6,360 nucleotides of DNA from Planctomycetaceae bacterium. GTDB taxonomy: Bacteria > Planctomycetota > Planctomycetia > Pirellulales > Thermoguttaceae. Positions 5,744 through 6,360 of the stretch are shown here, piece by piece (the stretch's first letter is position 1; the number at the start of each line of letters is the position of its first letter). The stretch spans positions 1 through 6,360 of the forward strand of contig JAITQJ010000372.1 in assembly GCA_031288955.1 (NCBI GenBank). The letters are read 5' to 3'. The notes beneath the pieces are model-generated. The model did no database searches, was not told the origin of the DNA, and was given only the letters and a program-made list of their open reading frames with translations. Made by a program: the position numbers and the translations under genes.

Positions 5744-5780
5744 CAACTAACAGGGGGCAAACGCCCCCCGCTCGTTGTTG
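5744..5780 (-). terminator. Strong GC hairpin, probable terminator or barrier between convergent genes
   Basis: GGGGGC at 5753-5758 pairs perfectly with GCCCCC at 5763-5768 around an AAAC loop. CAAC and AAC at 5744-5751 can extend the stem with GTTGTTG at 5774-5780. It lies 39 bases downstream of the PFOR stop on the minus strand and may also block read-through from the + strand. No long T-run follows on either strand, so the terminator label rests on position and stem strength. Confidence 0.5.
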
Positions 5781-5818
5781 CCTGTCGCAAATCTTACGGC
5801 GGCGGCTCCGAACACCGC

Positions 5819-6360
5819 CTATTCACCCTTTTTCGCACCGGCTAATGCCGTGTAGAACCTATAACGCTCCGCAACCTCTTGCTGCGATTGCTCTATCAAC
5901 TTCTCGAATACGTCCGGCTTGGAACGCTTCAAAACCGCAAAACGATTCTGCTTCTCCTCAAAGTCCTTTATCGTTCCCTCCGGTGCCTTCGACGCAACCT
6001 CTAACGGCTGTTCCTTGTTCGGGTCATAAGTGTAAAGTTGCCAGTAACCGCACTTCACCGCTTCCTTTTGCAACTCCAAACCTATCTTCATATCCGACAT
6101 TCCGTGCGCAATGCAATGTGCATACGCAATAATCAACGACGGTCCCGGATACGCCTCCGCAGCCCGAATCGCCTTAATAGCGTGATTCGGATTCGCTCCA
6201 AGCGAAATTTGCGCAACAAAAACGTTCCCGTACGCCATCGCCATCATTCCGAGGTCTTTCTTCCGCGTCGGCTTGCCGCCAGCCGCAAACTTCGCTACCG
6301 CCCCCTTCGGAGTCGATTTTGATGCCTGACCGCCGGTGTTAGAATACACTTCGGGATCCA
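5819..6360 (-). CDS. nifJ: Pyruvate:ferredoxin (flavodoxin) oxidoreductase, C-terminal part (partial)
   Basis: Reading leftward from the window edge, the frame enters with DPEVYSNTGGQASKSTP and runs 179 residues to the TAG at 5821-5819; the start lies beyond 6360. The opening matches the thiamine-diphosphate/Mg2+ site of single-chain PFOR (family string DTEVYSNTGGQASK). Next come KKDLGMMAMAYGNVFVAQ, AEAYPGPSLIIAYAHCIAHG and GYWQLYTYDP, all in family order. The cysteine in AHCIAHG is expected to be the C-terminal ligand of the [4Fe-4S] cluster nearest the cofactor. The enzyme converts pyruvate and CoA to acetyl-CoA and CO2, reducing ferredoxin or flavodoxin in the cytoplasm of anaerobes. A GTG (V) at 6349 sits inside the conserved VYSNTGG string and is not the start. 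The C-terminus ends with a short tail (AGAKKGE) and shows no extra domain. It converges on the cytochrome gene and is probably transcribed separately. Confidence 0.95.
   Translation of the reverse strand, partial: DPEVYSNTGGQASKSTPKGAVAKFAAGGKPTRKKDLGMMAMAYGNVFVAQISLGANPNHAIKAIRAAEAYPGPSLIIAYAHCIAHGMSDMKIGLELQKEAVKCGYWQLYTYDPNKEQPLEVASKAPEGTIKDFEEKQNRFAVLKRSKPDVFEKLIEQSQQEVAERYRFYTALAGAKKGE

Larger units (their letters stand above)
5595..5818. other. Convergent intergenic region with hairpins and short repeats
   Basis: This 224-base gap separates the 3' ends of the cytochrome gene (+) and the PFOR gene (-). I see no coding region or tRNA. It contains a tandem decamer, two candidate terminator structures and several CGGCGG runs, including GGCGG at 5801-5805, which pairs with CCGCC at 5815-5819 over the PFOR stop. 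This is what two convergent transcripts would need. Confidence 0.55.

Noticed and set aside
5698..6132. 144-codon + strand open frame opposite the PFOR gene
   Set aside because: It lies antisense to a well-conserved PFOR C-terminus, runs through the GC hairpin of the intergenic region, and its product is Ser/Pro/Arg-rich with no domain.
1..6360. CRISPR array, tRNA or rRNA
   Set aside because: No regularly spaced direct repeats of suitable length, and no cloverleaf or ribosomal sequence, were seen on either strand.

Overview
The window looks like a stretch of a planctomycete chromosome, probably from an anaerobic or facultative lineage. The phylum call rests on a DUF1559 pseudopilin-like protein with the textbook N-terminus (RRG then FTLVELLVVIAIIGILVALL) and on a small secreted lipoprotein directly after it, a pairing repeated many times in Planctomycetota genomes. 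The anaerobic hint comes from the C-terminal part of a pyruvate:ferredoxin oxidoreductase at the right edge. By eye the genes have moderate G+C and the first 300 bases are clearly AT-richer. Genus or family cannot be read from this window; a gut Pirellulales-type organism would fit but is a guess.

Layout. Bases 1-381 hold no convincing gene. They contain a perfect 19-bp inverted repeat (45-129, MITE-like), three copies of ACAAAAAYGT (171-221), a hairpin abutting a TATAAT box (235-263), and a leader ending in a good ribosome binding site. Five genes then follow on the + strand: a DUF1559 pseudopilin-like protein (382-1767); a small lipoprotein with a carboxypeptidase-regulatory-like fold (1817-2281); a secreted single-EF-hand protein ending in a tail with 14 cysteines (2278-2685, ATGA overlap with the lipoprotein); a paralogous secreted single-EF-hand protein with two GGCCG motifs (2772-3218); and a large membrane-anchored protein with three EF-hands, a YVTN-type beta-propeller and a two-haem cytochrome c/MauG-like domain (3297-5594). 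A 224-bp convergent intergenic region with hairpins separates these from the 3' end of nifJ/por on the minus strand (5819 to beyond 6360).

How the genes may work together. All five + strand products carry export signals or a membrane anchor, and three successive ones carry canonical EF-hand loops, so the block looks like a cell-envelope unit. The last three combine probable Ca2+ binding, thiol-rich metal or cluster binding, and haem redox chemistry. A calcium-responsive, metal-handling or electron-transfer module at the cell surface is the most interesting inference; nothing here proves a substrate. The PFOR gene faces the cluster and is probably unrelated to it.
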